A stretch of 64,000 nt of DNA from Saccharibacillus sp. O23 (GTDB lineage Bacteria; Bacillota; Bacilli; Paenibacillales; Paenibacillaceae), in contig NZ_NJDE01000012.1 of NCBI RefSeq assembly GCF_002205895.1, positions 31,696 to 95,695 of the forward strand, read 5' to 3'. Position numbers and translations under genes: made by a program. Every line of letters starts with the position of its first letter. Position 1 is the first letter of the stretch. The notes beneath the pieces were generated by a model. The model was not told the origin of the DNA. It searched no databases and saw only the letters and a program-made list of their open reading frames with translations. Shown here piece by piece: positions 48,532-57,997 of the stretch.

Positions 48532-50334
48532 TTACGGATTTTCCTGCAAGACGGGCAGCTCCACGATAAACGTGCTGCCGGAGCCCACTTCGCTTTCGAC
48601 GGCGATCGTGCCGCGATGCAGTTCCACCAGATGTTTGACGATCGACAGACCGAGTCCCGTGCCGCCCGAGCTGCGCGAACGCGCTTTGTCGACCCGATAG
48701 AACCTTTCGAAGATTCGCGGCAGGTCTTTCTTCGGAATTCCGATGCCGTTGTCCGAGACGCTGAACCGAATACGCTCGCTTTCGTATTCCTCGTCCATGA
48801 ATTCTTCCGCCTTGATCACGATCCGTCCGCCTTCCGGCGTGTAGCTCACCCCGTTGCCGACCAGATTGATAAAGATCTGCCGCAGCCGGTCTTCGTCCGC
48901 TTCGATGAACAGTTCTTCCGGCACGTTCAACCGGATCTCGATCCGCTTCTGCTCCGCCGCTCCTTCGAGCACTTTGCATACCGATTCGAACAGCGTCCGC
49001 ATATGCACCGGCGCGTAATCGAGCTGAATCCGGCGCGATTCGATCTTCGACAAATCGAGAATATCGCCGATCAGCCGGTTCAGCCGGTCTCCTTCGTCGT
49101 AGATGATCTTGAGGAACGAACGCGCCGTTTCTTCGTCTTGGACCCCGCCGGCGAGCAGCGTCTCGGCGAATCCTTGAACCGCCGCGACCGGCGTTTTGAG
49201 TTCGTGCGAGACGTTGGCGACGAACTCGCTGCGCATCCGCTCCAGACGGCGAATATCCGACACGTCTTGAAACAAGAACAGCATGCCGTGGTACGAATCG
49301 TCCTGCACGGTCATCGGCACTCCGTCGAGCGCGATCAGCTTCTCTTCGGGCACGAACAACGACAGTTCGTCGTGCGTGCGGGCTTTGTGCTGAAGGCCTT
49401 CGCGGATAAAGCTCGTCAGATCGTAGAAGCGCTTCAGCTCGGTATAAGAACGGCCGACGATCCGGTCCGCCCGAATCCCCAGCATCCGCTCGGCCTGACG
49501 GTTGACGAGTCCGATCTTCTCCTCTTCGTCGATCATGATGATCCCGCCGGTCATATTGTCCAGCACGTTCTGAAGCAGGCTCTCGTTGTCGCGAATCGTA
49601 TGCATCTGCGTCTGAAGGCTGTCGGCCATATTGTCGATCGAAGCGCCGAGCTGGCCGATCTCGTCCCGACCCGTCGAGCCGACCCGCGCATCGTAATCGA
49701 GTTTGGAGATCCGGTTCGCCGTTTCCATGATATGTTCGATCGGACGCGTCAGCCCTTTGGCGATGCGGTAGCTAACCAACGCCGCGATCAAGAACAGCAC
49801 CGCGAGGGCGGTACCCATGATGATCCAGCCGCGCTGAAGGCCTTCTTCGACGATCGCCAGACTCATCGACAAACGCACGTATCCCTCGAAGCCTCCGGCC
49901 GAGTTGATCGGCGCGGCGACGTACAGCATGTCGCGTCCCAACGTCTCGCTGTAGCGGACCGCATGACCCGGCACGCCGGGACGGGAATTGCGTATCTCTT
50001 CGCGATTCAGGTGATTGTCCATCAGCCCCGGCTTGCTGAGCGAATCGCCCAATACCCGGCCGTCTTTCGCCACGAAAGTCACGCGCGAATCGGTAAGCGA
50101 GGCAAGGCGTTTCGCTTCGTTTTCGAAGACTGCCGGCACCTCCTGCTTTTCCGCCGGAGCGGCCGGAAGTTCCAGCAGATCTTCGAGCAGATTGATTTCT
50201 CTCGCCATATACTCTTCCAGAGAGTGGATATGCGAATCGCGGAAGACTTTGGCCATGGTCAGACCGGCTGCGAGCACGGAGATGCCGACGAGCAGCAGCA
50301 TGATCAAAGTCAAGCGGGAACGAAAAGGTCTCAT
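48532..50334 (-). CDS. phoR: Sensor histidine kinase PhoR
   Basis: Membrane kinase of 600 residues for phosphate starvation. Order: membrane helix 1 (about 9-28), an extracytoplasmic PAS-like sensor (about 30-170), helix 2 (about 173-195), HAMP (about 195-248), a PAS domain (about 255-365, MTGGIIMIDEEEKIGLVN), HisKA with the phosphoacceptor H in FVANVSHELKTP (about 380), and a complete HATPase with DNGIGIPKKDL and GTGLGLSIVKHL. Its start overlaps the BASS transporter's stop by four bases, so it is translated with that gene, not behind phoP as in Bacillus. Confidence 0.93.
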   Translation of the reverse strand: MRPFRSRLTLIMLLLVGISVLAAGLTMAKVFRDSHIHSLEEYMAREINLLEDLLELPAAPAEKQEVPAVFENEAKRLASLTDSRVTFVAKDGRVLGDSLSKPGLMDNHLNREEIRNSRPGVPGHAVRYSETLGRDMLYVAAPINSAGGFEGYVRLSMSLAIVEEGLQRGWIIMGTALAVLFLIAALVSYRIAKGLTRPIEHIMETANRISKLDYDARVGSTGRDEIGQLGASIDNMADSLQTQMHTIRDNESLLQNVLDNMTGGIIMIDEEEKIGLVNRQAERMLGIRADRIVGRSYTELKRFYDLTSFIREGLQHKARTHDELSLFVPEEKLIALDGVPMTVQDDSYHGMLFLFQDVSDIRRLERMRSEFVANVSHELKTPVAAVQGFAETLLAGGVQDEETARSFLKIIYDEGDRLNRLIGDILDLSKIESRRIQLDYAPVHMRTLFESVCKVLEGAAEQKRIEIRLNVPEELFIEADEDRLRQIFINLVGNGVSYTPEGGRIVIKAEEFMDEEYESERIRFSVSDNGIGIPKKDLPRIFERFYRVDKARSRSSGGTGLGLSIVKHLVELHRGTIAVESEVGSGSTFIVELPVLQENP

Positions 50335-51305
50335 GAATGCAGGCTCTCCTTCAACGGATACGGTTTGAATTTACGTAAAACGAACTGATGCAGCGTCGCC
50401 AGCGGCTGCTGCACCAGAATGGCGAGCACGACCGGAACGGCGGCCTGCGGGGAAAAATAACCGAGCGCCAGTACCAGACCGAGCGAATTGTTGCGCATCC
50501 CGGCCGCGAACGACACGGTAACCAACGTTTCCGGCCTTTTCTGTCCGAGCAGCAGCGGCATATAATACCCGAGCAGATAACCGAGCGCGACCAGAATCAG
50601 CACGGCCGGAATGACGGAGAGCAGGTCTCCGCGCAGCTCGTACGCGTAAGGCGCGATGCCGGCCGCGTTCAGCAGGATGACTAACATGAAAAAGATCTTG
50701 GAGATCGGCAGCAGAATCGGTCCGGCCCGCTGCTTGAAACGCCCGCCGGACCGTTCGTAGACGACGACTCCGAGCGCGGTAGGCACGACGACCATCAGCA
50801 GCAGATCGCGCATCAGATGCAGCGTGTCGAACGAAAGCTGCGCGCCGAAAAAAGCTTCGATCAATCCCGGCACGATGATCGGACTGAGCGCGGAGTCCAG
50901 CAGCACCATCGCGAGTCCCAACGCCAGACTGCCTCCGGACAGCTCGATCCACAGCACGGAAGATACGCCGAGCGGAATGACCGTGAACAGCACCAGCCCC
51001 ACCGTATAAGGCGAAGAAGCGCCGAACAGCGCGCTGCCGAGCGCGAACGCGGCCAGCGGCGCGACCAGATGGCTGAGAATCAGCGTCAGTACGATCGGAA
51101 ACGGTCTCGCGAACACCTGCTTCAGATGCTCTCTCCCGCAGCCGACGCCCATGACGAAGGTGATATAAGCGAACAGATACGGAATGGCGGGAACCCAGCG
51201 AATAAACAGCTCGGAAAACACGAGGCCGAGCACGAGCATCGAAGGCGTGATCCAGAACATGCCGCGATCCACCCATCCGCTGAACGCCAGAGCCTTCTCT
51301 CTCAT
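50331..51305 (-). CDS. Bile acid:sodium symporter (BASS) family transporter
   Basis: A 324-residue membrane protein with nine or ten spans of the BASS/ACR3 superfamily, resembling YocS-type. The two discontinuous-helix marker regions are visible (FVMGVGCGREHLKQVF and the SFAAGMRNNSLGLVLALGYF area). ATG 51305 is chosen as the start of homology; the ribosome site before it is weak. The stop overlaps phoR's start by four bases, so transporter and phosphate kinase share a transcript. The cargo may be an organic acid or pantothenate-like compound; unknown. Confidence 0.82.
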   Translation of the reverse strand: MREKALAFSGWVDRGMFWITPSMLVLGLVFSELFIRWVPAIPYLFAYITFVMGVGCGREHLKQVFARPFPIVLTLILSHLVAPLAAFALGSALFGASSPYTVGLVLFTVIPLGVSSVLWIELSGGSLALGLAMVLLDSALSPIIVPGLIEAFFGAQLSFDTLHLMRDLLLMVVVPTALGVVVYERSGGRFKQRAGPILLPISKIFFMLVILLNAAGIAPYAYELRGDLLSVIPAVLILVALGYLLGYYMPLLLGQKRPETLVTVSFAAGMRNNSLGLVLALGYFSPQAAVPVVLAILVQQPLATLHQFVLRKFKPYPLKESLHS

Positions 51306-51450
51306 CGGACGTCCCGCTGTCGCCGGATTCCTGCGTTTTTCACTTGCGTCCCTTCCTTTCGATCCTGCTATAATGAATAACGTGTCTTCTATCTTACCAT
51401 AAAGTCCAACGACCGAAAGTCTTGAACGCTGCAAAGAAAGGGTGCCCTCA

Positions 51451-52083
51451 TTGACCACTTATCCGTTCTCCGCTTATCTATACCGTCTCAAACATATCAA
51501 GCGCTGGAGCTTGATGCGAAGCACGATGACCGAAAACGTCGCCGAACATTCGTACCACGTCGCGCTGCTGGCCCATCTGCTCTGCACGATCGGCAACGAA
51601 CTGCACGGCAAATCGCTGAACGCCGAACGGGCCGCCACGCTGGCTTTGTTCCACGATGCGCCCGAAGTGTTCACCGGCGATATTCCGACGCCCGTGAAGC
51701 ATCATAACGAAGCGCTGCTGTCCAACTTCCGGCTCATCGAGCAGATGGGCGCGCAGCGCTTGAACGATATGGCCCCGGAACCTCTTCGGCCCGTCTACGC
51801 TTCGCTGATCGGTACGACCGAACCGAGCGCGGAAGACCGCGAACTGCATGCCTACGTCAAAGCGGCCGACCGGATCGACGCTTACCTCAAATGCGCTTGG
51901 GAAGTCGCCGCGGGCAACCGCGAATTCGCCGTCGCCAAACAGCAGACCGAAGAAAAGCTGGCCGAATCGGCCATGCCGGAAGTCGAATATTTCCTCAAGC
52001 ATCTCGCGCCCGCGTTCGAGATGACGCTCGACGAACTGTCGGCGCAGGTCGGCGAAGAAGCCAAACGGCCCGAAGTGCGTTGA
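51451..52083 (+). CDS. yfbR: HD-domain 5'-deoxynucleotidase YfbR-like
   Basis: A 210-residue metal-dependent phosphohydrolase that removes the 5'-phosphate of deoxyribonucleoside monophosphates. The HD set is clear: H in AEHSYHVA, HD in LFHDAPEVFTGDIPTPVKH, and a late D in KAADRIDAYL. I prefer the TTG at 51451, nine bases after AAAGG; GTG 51442 overlaps that site. It is the only plus-strand gene in a long minus-strand block and ends at a strong terminator. Confidence 0.92.
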   Translation: MTTYPFSAYLYRLKHIKRWSLMRSTMTENVAEHSYHVALLAHLLCTIGNELHGKSLNAERAATLALFHDAPEVFTGDIPTPVKHHNEALLSNFRLIEQMGAQRLNDMAPEPLRPVYASLIGTTEPSAEDRELHAYVKAADRIDAYLKCAWEVAAGNREFAVAKQQTEEKLAESAMPEVEYFLKHLAPAFEMTLDELSAQVGEEAKRPEVR

Positions 52084-52132
52084 GATTGCGCGCCGCTTCG
52101 CCGGTTCGAGCGCGACGATCGACGCTCCGTCC

Positions 52133-52187
52133 GAAAAAAACCGTTCCGCAGCAAGCGCGAAGCAGCGCTTGGCGGAACGGTTTTTTC
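52133..52187. terminator. Bidirectional terminator
   Basis: AAAAAACCGTTCCGC pairs with GCGGAACGGTTTTTT, with an inner AAGCGC/GCGCTT stem, between convergent yfbR and the SDR gene. Confidence 0.9.
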
Positions 52188-52236
52188 ATGTTTCGGTCTT
52201 CTCAAAAAGCTCGGCAGTCCGGCGCAAACGCGAATC

Positions 52237-53118
52237 TTATCCGTTCACGACTTCTCCGCCGTTGATATGAATGATCTGTCCGCTGACGTACGAAGCATCC
52301 GGCGAAGCCAGATAGACGTAAGCGGGACCCAGTTCGGAAGGTTGGCCCATCCGGCCGAGCGGCTGCGATTCGCCGAACGATTCGACTTTCTCTTTCGGGA
52401 ACGTCGACGGAATGAGCGGCGTCCAGATCGGTCCCGGCGCTACGCCGTTAACACGGATCTTCTGCTCCGCCAAGCTCATCGACAACGAACGGGTGAAACT
52501 CGTGATCGCGCCTTTGGTGGACGAATAATCCAGCAGCTGCGGACTGCCGCGATACGCGGTGATCGAAGTCGTATTGATGATCGACGAACCTTCTTTGAGA
52601 TGCGGCAGCGCCGCTTTGGACATGAAGAACATGCCGAAAATATTCGTGCGGAACGTGCGCTCGAGCTGCTCGGCCGTGATATCGGTCAGCGATTCCTGAG
52701 GATGCTGTTCGGCGGCGTTGTTGACCAAAATATCGAGTTTGCCGAATTTGTCGACGACGCGCTTGATCGATTCCTGCGCGAACGATTCTTCGCCGACGTC
52801 TCCCGCCAGCAGCAGGCATTGGCGTCCTTCGGCTTCGACGAGGTTTTTGGTCTCTTCGGCATCGGCATGTTCGCTGAGATAGACGATCGCCACGTCCGCG
52901 CCTTCTTTGGCGTAGTGGACGGCGACGGCGCGGCCGATCCCGCTGTCGCCTCCGGTAATCAGCGCGGTCATTCCCGCAAGCTTGCCGGCGGCTTTGTAGG
53001 TCGGGGAAATGTACTCGGGTCTCGGCGTCATCTCCGACTCGGTTCCGTGTCCTTCGAGCTGTTGGGCAGGCGGGCTTTCCGGTCGGTTTGCGTTGGCTTG
53101 CTGTTCGTTGGCTGGCAT
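52237..53118 (-). CDS. Short-chain dehydrogenase/reductase
   Basis: A 293-residue NAD(P)-dependent oxidoreductase of the YhdF/YhxC group. An N-terminal extension of about 48 residues, Pro/Glu/Gln-rich, precedes the Rossmann fold (TGGDSGIGRAVA). Active-site residues are S in TTSITAY, Y in YSSTKGAI and K four residues on. Relatives are known as general-stress proteins with unknown natural substrate, sometimes called glucose dehydrogenase-like. ATG 53118 lies about ten bases after GGGAG. Monocistronic. Confidence 0.92.
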   Translation of the reverse strand: MPANEQQANANRPESPPAQQLEGHGTESEMTPRPEYISPTYKAAGKLAGMTALITGGDSGIGRAVAVHYAKEGADVAIVYLSEHADAEETKNLVEAEGRQCLLLAGDVGEESFAQESIKRVVDKFGKLDILVNNAAEQHPQESLTDITAEQLERTFRTNIFGMFFMSKAALPHLKEGSSIINTTSITAYRGSPQLLDYSSTKGAITSFTRSLSMSLAEQKIRVNGVAPGPIWTPLIPSTFPKEKVESFGESQPLGRMGQPSELGPAYVYLASPDASYVSGQIIHINGGEVVNG

Positions 53119-53311
53119 GGTCGAAAACTCCCTTCGCGTCGATCTGTAGTTGTCTTGAGCTTCCGCTCCATACTTACCACCCCCGCCGCCCGGCCAAACG
53201 CCCGATTTCCAAAAACATGCCGAAAATGACAAACGACCCCTTCCGCCGCCGTAGACTCGCAAGAGTCTTCGGCGAAAAGAAAAAGGCCGCAGCATGATTG
53301 CCGATTCGCGT

Positions 53312-53740
53312 TTAAGCGAACAAACGATGGAACATCATCACGAACAAGATCGCCACGAACGAGACGCAGACCATCAGACCGAACACTTGCAGTTTGCGAA
53401 GCTCGGCCGAGATATCGCGGCGTTCGCGAATGCCGTCGAGCGCGCGGCGCAGCGGTCCGCCCATCATGCCGCCGAACGCGCCGATCAGCACGAACAGCAC
53501 GAAAGTCAGCGCGATCCAGAGCACCGAGTAGTCGTCTTGCAAAAACAAATACAAGCCTGTGAGCAGTTCCAGCACCAGACCGTACTGCGCGTATGTATTG
53601 AGCGAGCGCATGATCGACAGCACGCCCTGCTTCGCTTCGCCTTCCATCTTGCCCAGTTTGGCGACGATCAGCGGCGCCAGCAGATAGAAGCCCATGGCGA
53701 CAGCGCCCAGCACGTGCAGAAACAAAATAAACCGTTCCAT
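53312..53740 (-). CDS. Four-helix membrane protein, DUF2269-like
   Basis: A 142-residue membrane protein with four spans (about residues 4-26, 45-68, 72-92 and 115-138). The first span carries a histidine in FLHVLGAVAMG, a pattern seen in DUF2269/CopD-like putative haem or copper membrane proteins. Assignment is tentative. It stands alone between the SDR gene and mdh. Confidence 0.65.
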   Translation of the reverse strand: MERFILFLHVLGAVAMGFYLLAPLIVAKLGKMEGEAKQGVLSIMRSLNTYAQYGLVLELLTGLYLFLQDDYSVLWIALTFVLFVLIGAFGGMMGGPLRRALDGIRERRDISAELRKLQVFGLMVCVSFVAILFVMMFHRLFA

Positions 53741-53811
53741 TATTCTCCTCCTCCTTCTTCTTGCGCTATTTTACCCGATTCGGCCCGAATTGTCAGCGAG
53801 CCCGCGCACGC

Positions 53812-53854
53812 AAAACGCCCGGCTTCCGACAATCTTCGTCGGACCGGGCGTTCA
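53812..53854 (-). terminator. Terminator after mdh
   Basis: ACGCCCGG and CCGAC arms pair with GTCGG and CCGGGCGT, with TTTT on the minus strand, 40 bases after the mdh stop. Confidence 0.8.
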
Positions 53855-53892
53855 AAAAGCATCTGCGACCGATTCGCGCGACTTCCGTCGGT

Positions 53893-54843
53893 TCAGCCGA
53901 GTCCTGCCGCGACTACCGAAATGACGCCGCGCACCGATTCGGCGGACTTGTCGAGCGCGGCTTTCTCTTCGGGAGCCAAATCGAGTTCGAAGACTTGCTC
54001 GATGCCTCCGCCGCCGAGCACGGTCGGCACGCCGAGGAAGAGATCGTGATAGCCGTATTCGCCTTCCAGCAGAGCGATCGCCGGCAGCACGCGTTTCTTG
54101 TCTTTCAAGATCGCTTCGGCCATCTGGGTCAACGAAGCGGCCGGCGCGTAGTACGCGCTGCCGTTGCCGAGCAGGTTGACGATCTCGCCGCCGCCCACGC
54201 GCGTGCGCTGGACGATCTCCGCGATCCGTTCTGCCGGAATCAGCGTCTCGATCGGAATGCCTCCCACGCTCGAGTAGCGAACGAGCGGAACCATGTCGTC
54301 GCCGTGCCCGCCGAGCACGAAGCCGCGCACGTCTTCGACCGACACGTTCAATTCTTCGGCGATAAACGTGCAGTAGCGCGCCGTGTCCAATACGCCGGAT
54401 TGCCCGATTACCCGATTCTTCGGAAATCCGAGCGTCCGGTACGCCGCGTACGTCATCGCGTCCACCGGATTGCTCAGTACCAGCACGGTACTGTCCGGAG
54501 CCACGACCTTGATCTGTTCGCAGACCGAACGGACGATGCCGGCGTTGGTATTGACCAGATCGTCGCGGCTCATTCCCGGCTTGCGGGCGATGCCCGCCGT
54601 CAGGATGACCAGATCGGAATCCTTCGCGTCGGCATAGTCGGACGTGCCGACGATGCGCGCGTCGAAGCCTTGTACCGGCGACGCTTCCAGCAGATCGAGC
54701 GCTTTGCCTTTGGTCGGGTTCTCGAGCTGCGGAATATCGAGCAGCACGACGTCTCCCAGTTCCTTCTGCGCGATCATCAGCGCGGCGGTCGCGCCGGTGA
54801 ATCCCGCGCCGACAATCGTGATCTTTTTGCGCGTAACGGTCAT
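53893..54843 (-). CDS. mdh: Malate dehydrogenase
   Basis: Oxidises malate to oxaloacetate in the TCA cycle. It has 316 residues, of the LDH-like Bacillus type. The NAD fold starts [12 protein letters not shown], substrate arginines lie in [10 protein letters not shown], and the catalytic histidine in [10 protein letters not shown] (around residue 180). Third gene of citZ-icd-mdh. It lies 108 bases after icd with a terminator-like hairpin between (about 54900-54944), so it may receive only part of the upstream transcription. Confidence 0.96.
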   Translation of the reverse strand: MTVTRKKITIVGAGFTGATAALMIAQKELGDVVLLDIPQLENPTKGKALDLLEASPVQGFDARIVGTSDYADAKDSDLVILTAGIARKPGMSRDDLVNTNAGIVRSVCEQIKVVAPDSTVLVLSNPVDAMTYAAYRTLGFPKNRVIGQSGVLDTARYCTFIAEELNVSVEDVRGFVLGGHGDDMVPLVRYSSVGGIPIETLIPAERIAEIVQRTRVGGGEIVNLLGNGSAYYAPAASLTQMAEAILKDKKRVLPAIALLEGEYGYHDLFLGVPTVLGGGGIEQVFELDLAPEEKAALDKSAESVRGVISVVAAGLG

Positions 54844-54899
54844 ATTCTGTTGCCTCCCCGTAATCGTAGTGGCGAAGATTCTGACGTAAAAAAGAACGG

Positions 54900-54944
54900 A
54901 CGGAAAGACGAGCCGTTGCCGGCCCGCTTCCGTCCGCGTGAACT
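54900..54944 (-). terminator. Terminator-like hairpin between icd and mdh
   Basis: On the minus strand CGGACGGAAGC and a CCGTCCG arm enclose a GC-rich loop and are followed by TTCTTTTTT. It would set an attenuation or mRNA end between icd and mdh. Confidence 0.6.
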
Positions 54945-54951
54945 GACGAAA

Positions 54952-56250
54952 TTACATGTTGCGGATGACTTCGTCGGCGAACTCCGAGCACTTCACTTCT
55001 TTCGCGCCTTCCATCAAGCGGGCGAAGTCGTAAGTGACCGTCTTGTTGTTGATCGACGTTTCCAGTCCTTTGTAGATGAGCGCAGCCGCTTCCTGCCAGC
55101 CCAGGTGTTCGAGCAGCATAACGCCGGACAGGATAACCGAACCCGGGTTCACCACGTCTTTGTCCGCGTATTTCGGAGCCGTGCCGTGCGTCGCTTCGAA
55201 GATCGCGTGGCCCGTCACGTAGTTGATGTTGGCGCCCGGCGCGATACCGATGCCGCCGACTTGCGCAGCCAGTGCGTCGGACAGGTAGTCGCCGTTCAGG
55301 TTCAGCGTCGCGATGACGTCGAAGTCTGTCGGACGAGTCAGAACTTGCTGCAGCGCGATGTCGGCAATCGCATCTTTGACGATGATTTTGCCTGCGTCTT
55401 CGGCCGCTTTCTGAGCCGCGTTCGCCGCGTCCGTGCCGTCTTGTTCTTTGATTTGGTCGTATTGCGCCCAAGTGAAGACCTTATCGCCGAATTCCGCTTC
55501 GGCCACTTCGTAGCCCCAGTTCTTGAAGGCGCCTTCCGTGAACTTCATGATGTTGCCTTTGTGTACCAGCGTTACGCTCTTGCGGCCGTGGTCGATCGCG
55601 TATTGAACCGCGGCGCGAACCAGACGCTTGGAGCCTTCTTCCGATACGGGCTTGATGCCGATCCCCGACGTTTCCGGGAAACGAATCTTGTTGACGCCCA
55701 TTTCGTTTTTCAGGAATTCCAGCACTTTCTTGACTTCTTCCGTGCCTTCCTGATATTCGATGCCGGCATAGATATCTTCCGTGTTCTCGCGGAAGATGAC
55801 CATGTCGACCAGTTCCGGACGCTTAACCGGCGAAGGCACGCCGTCGAAATAGCGTACCGGACGCAGGCACACGTACAGGTCCAGTTCTTGACGCAGCGCC
55901 ACGTTCAGGGAGCGGATGCCGCCGCCGATCGGCGTCGTCAGCGGTCCCTTGATCGCTACGATATATTCACGGATTGCCGTCAGCGTATCGGCCGGCAGCC
56001 ATTCTCCGTATGTATTGAATGCTTTTTCACCGGCAAACACTTCGTACCAAGCGATTTTTTTGTCGCCGCCGTAAGCTTTTTCTACGGCCGCGTCGAGTAC
56101 GCGTTTGGAAGCTTTCCAGATGTCGCGGCCTGTGCCGTCGCCTTCGATAAACGGAATGATCGGGTTATTCGGAACGGACAGCGCTCCGCCTTCCTCGATT
56201 TGAATTTTTTCTCCCTCGGTCGGTGCGGCGAATTTTTCCAACTTAGACAT
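54952..56250 (-). CDS. icd: Isocitrate dehydrogenase (NADP)
   Basis: Converts isocitrate to 2-oxoglutarate with NADPH formation. It has 432 residues, close to the 423 of B. subtilis Icd. Visible are the phospho-regulated serine in [27 protein letters not shown]-binding [16 protein letters not shown] and the [15 protein letters not shown] region. Middle gene of the citZ-icd-mdh cluster, 174 bases after citZ, where a terminator hairpin (56381-56417) also lies. Confidence 0.97.
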   Translation of the reverse strand: MSKLEKFAAPTEGEKIQIEEGGALSVPNNPIIPFIEGDGTGRDIWKASKRVLDAAVEKAYGGDKKIAWYEVFAGEKAFNTYGEWLPADTLTAIREYIVAIKGPLTTPIGGGIRSLNVALRQELDLYVCLRPVRYFDGVPSPVKRPELVDMVIFRENTEDIYAGIEYQEGTEEVKKVLEFLKNEMGVNKIRFPETSGIGIKPVSEEGSKRLVRAAVQYAIDHGRKSVTLVHKGNIMKFTEGAFKNWGYEVAEAEFGDKVFTWAQYDQIKEQDGTDAANAAQKAAEDAGKIIVKDAIADIALQQVLTRPTDFDVIATLNLNGDYLSDALAAQVGGIGIAPGANINYVTGHAIFEATHGTAPKYADKDVVNPGSVILSGVMLLEHLGWQEAAALIYKGLETSINNKTVTYDFARLMEGAKEVKCSEFADEVIRNM

Positions 56251-56380
56251 GAACGGAATTCCTCCTTCGAGTGTGGGTGAATAGTCGGGCAGAGGCGAAG
56301 ATCAGCTTCGCGTTCCCGCAGTCTTTCTTATTGTAGCGCATGACGGACGACTTTTGAACAAATCGTGACAAAACGCCGTG

Positions 56381-56417
56381 AAAAGCCGTCCGGCCCTTGC
56401 GAAAGCGCTCGGACGGC
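56381..56417 (-). terminator. Terminator after citZ
   Basis: GCCGTCCG pairs with CGGACGGC around a 20-base loop. On the minus strand TTTT follows. Citrate synthase can thus be expressed apart from icd and mdh. Confidence 0.7.
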
Positions 56418-56424
56418 TCGCGAA

Positions 56425-57537
56425 TTAGCGCTGCTTGAGCGGTACGTACGTCAGATCCAGTTCGCCCACGTATTCGGCGCGAGGACGGATCAAGCGGTTA
56501 TCTTCGTATTGCTCCAGAATATGCGCGGTCCACCCCGATACCCGGCTGATCGCGAAGATCGGCGTGAACAGTTTGCGGGGAATGCCCAGCATCGTGTACA
56601 CGGACGCGGAATAGAAGTCGACGTTCGGCTTCAAGCCTTTTTGCGACGTGACCAGATCTTCGATCTTGACGGACATCTCGTACAGCGACGAATCGCCGTT
56701 CATCTCGCCGAGACGGCGCGACATCTCCATCAGGTGCTTCGCGCGCGGATCGCCGTTCTTGTAGACCCGGTGGCCGAAGCCCATGATCTTGACTTTGTTG
56801 CTCAGTTTGTCGTTGATATACGTTTCCACGTTATCCGGCGAACCGATCTCTTCCAGCATGCGCATGACGGCTTCGTTGGCGCCGCCGTGCAGCGGACCTT
56901 TAAGCGCGCCGATCGCGGACGTCACGCCCGAATAAATGTCCGACAGCGTCGCTACCGTTACCCGGGAAGCGAACGTCGAAGCGTTCAATTCGTGGTCGGC
57001 GTGCAGCACGAGCGCTTTGTCGAGCGCTTCGACCGCCGTATCCGCCGGTACTTCTCCGCTCATCATGTACAGGAAATTCTCGGTCAGCCCGAGTCCGTCC
57101 TTAGGAGCGATCGGCTCTTTGCCGTCGGCGATGCGCGACAAAGCCGCGACCAGCGTAGGCAGCTGCGCTTGCAGGCGTTCCGCCTTGGTCACGTTGGCTT
57201 CGCGGCTCATATCGTCGGCTTCTTTGTCGTACAAAGCGAGGCCGGATACGGCCGTACGGAGCGCCGCCATCATGTTCATGTCTTTCGGATAATGCTTCAT
57301 CTGCTCCAGCAGCTCCGCCGGAACGGGCGCGTAGGCTTGCAGATTGCTTCTCAGCTTGGACAACTGCTCTTCGTTCGGCAGCGCGCCGTGCCAAAGCAAA
57401 TACGCCACTTCGTCGAAGGACGCGTTCGCGGCTAGATCATCGATGTTATACCCTCGGTATGTAAGCACACCGTCCACGATCGAACTGATCGAAGAAGTTG
57501 CGGCCACAATGCCTTCCAGACCTTTAGTCGCTGTCAT
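56425..57537 (-). CDS. citZ: Citrate synthase
   Basis: Condenses oxaloacetate and acetyl-CoA, the entry step of the TCA cycle. It has 370 residues (B. subtilis CitZ 372). Catalytic histidines are visible in HADHELNAST and GFGHRVYK, with the late aspartate in NVDFYSAS. ATG 57537 lies after AAAGGAGAG. The long upstream gap has two candidate CcpA sites, consistent with the known glucose repression of citZ in Bacillus. Confidence 0.97.
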   Translation of the reverse strand: MTATKGLEGIVAATSSISSIVDGVLTYRGYNIDDLAANASFDEVAYLLWHGALPNEEQLSKLRSNLQAYAPVPAELLEQMKHYPKDMNMMAALRTAVSGLALYDKEADDMSREANVTKAERLQAQLPTLVAALSRIADGKEPIAPKDGLGLTENFLYMMSGEVPADTAVEALDKALVLHADHELNASTFASRVTVATLSDIYSGVTSAIGALKGPLHGGANEAVMRMLEEIGSPDNVETYINDKLSNKVKIMGFGHRVYKNGDPRAKHLMEMSRRLGEMNGDSSLYEMSVKIEDLVTSQKGLKPNVDFYSASVYTMLGIPRKLFTPIFAISRVSGWTAHILEQYEDNRLIRPRAEYVGELDLTYVPLKQR

Positions 57538-57678
57538 CGTACATCTCTCCTTTGCGTATGGAACGGAATAAATGCGTGCGGTACATTCGGTCGGGCATGC
57601 TTTCAATCCCGTCGTCCGCCGATAAAAAGACGAATCGAATTTGAAAGCATGCCGCAAACGGCGAAAGGCTCCAGATAT

Positions 57679-57693
57679 TTGTAACCGTTTTTA
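57679..57693 (-). promoter_or_regulatory. Candidate cre site near citZ
   Basis: TTGTAACCGTTTTTA matches the cre consensus WTGNAANCGNWNNCW with one mismatch, 142 bases upstream of citZ. It overlaps a perfect 9-bp inverted repeat, AACCGTTTT (57683-57691) and AAAACGGTT (57702-57710). Confidence 0.45.
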
Positions 57694-57893
57694 AGACTTG
57701 GAAAACGGTTTGAGCCTTTCCGGCGGTATCTTGCTTTAAAAAACAACAAGACATGTAAGATTCTTTCTTTTTCATCATACTGGATTTTGTCCATTTTTTG
57801 AACAATTCTGCTCGTCTGTCGGGAATCAAATTGTTTTATCGGCCCGATAAGCAGTTCTTGCAACCCCTTACAATGATATATGTTACAGGAGTG

Positions 57894-57908
57894 AGCAAGC
57901 GTTTGCAA
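57894..57908 (-). promoter_or_regulatory. Consensus cre site upstream of citZ
   Basis: On the minus strand TTGCAAACGCTTGCT fits WTGNAANCGNWNNCW at every position, about 360 bases before the citZ start. CcpA binding is inferred. Confidence 0.6.
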
Positions 57909-57997
57909 GTTGCGTAAAATGACAAAATAGGTTTGCGGGAAGCGGATGGGATGCGCTGGAGCAAAGGTCGAATTCCTTATGGAGCCTTGCGCGCTCC

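Noticed and set aside
53761..56280. 839-residue plus-strand frame opposite mdh and icd
   Set aside because: Covers two intact TCA genes on the other strand; composition typical of a shadow frame.
57524..57908. Two minus-strand frames of about 100 residues upstream of citZ
   Set aside because: They overlap cre sites and the inverted repeat, have no ribosome site and no family features; better read as leader and promoter DNA.
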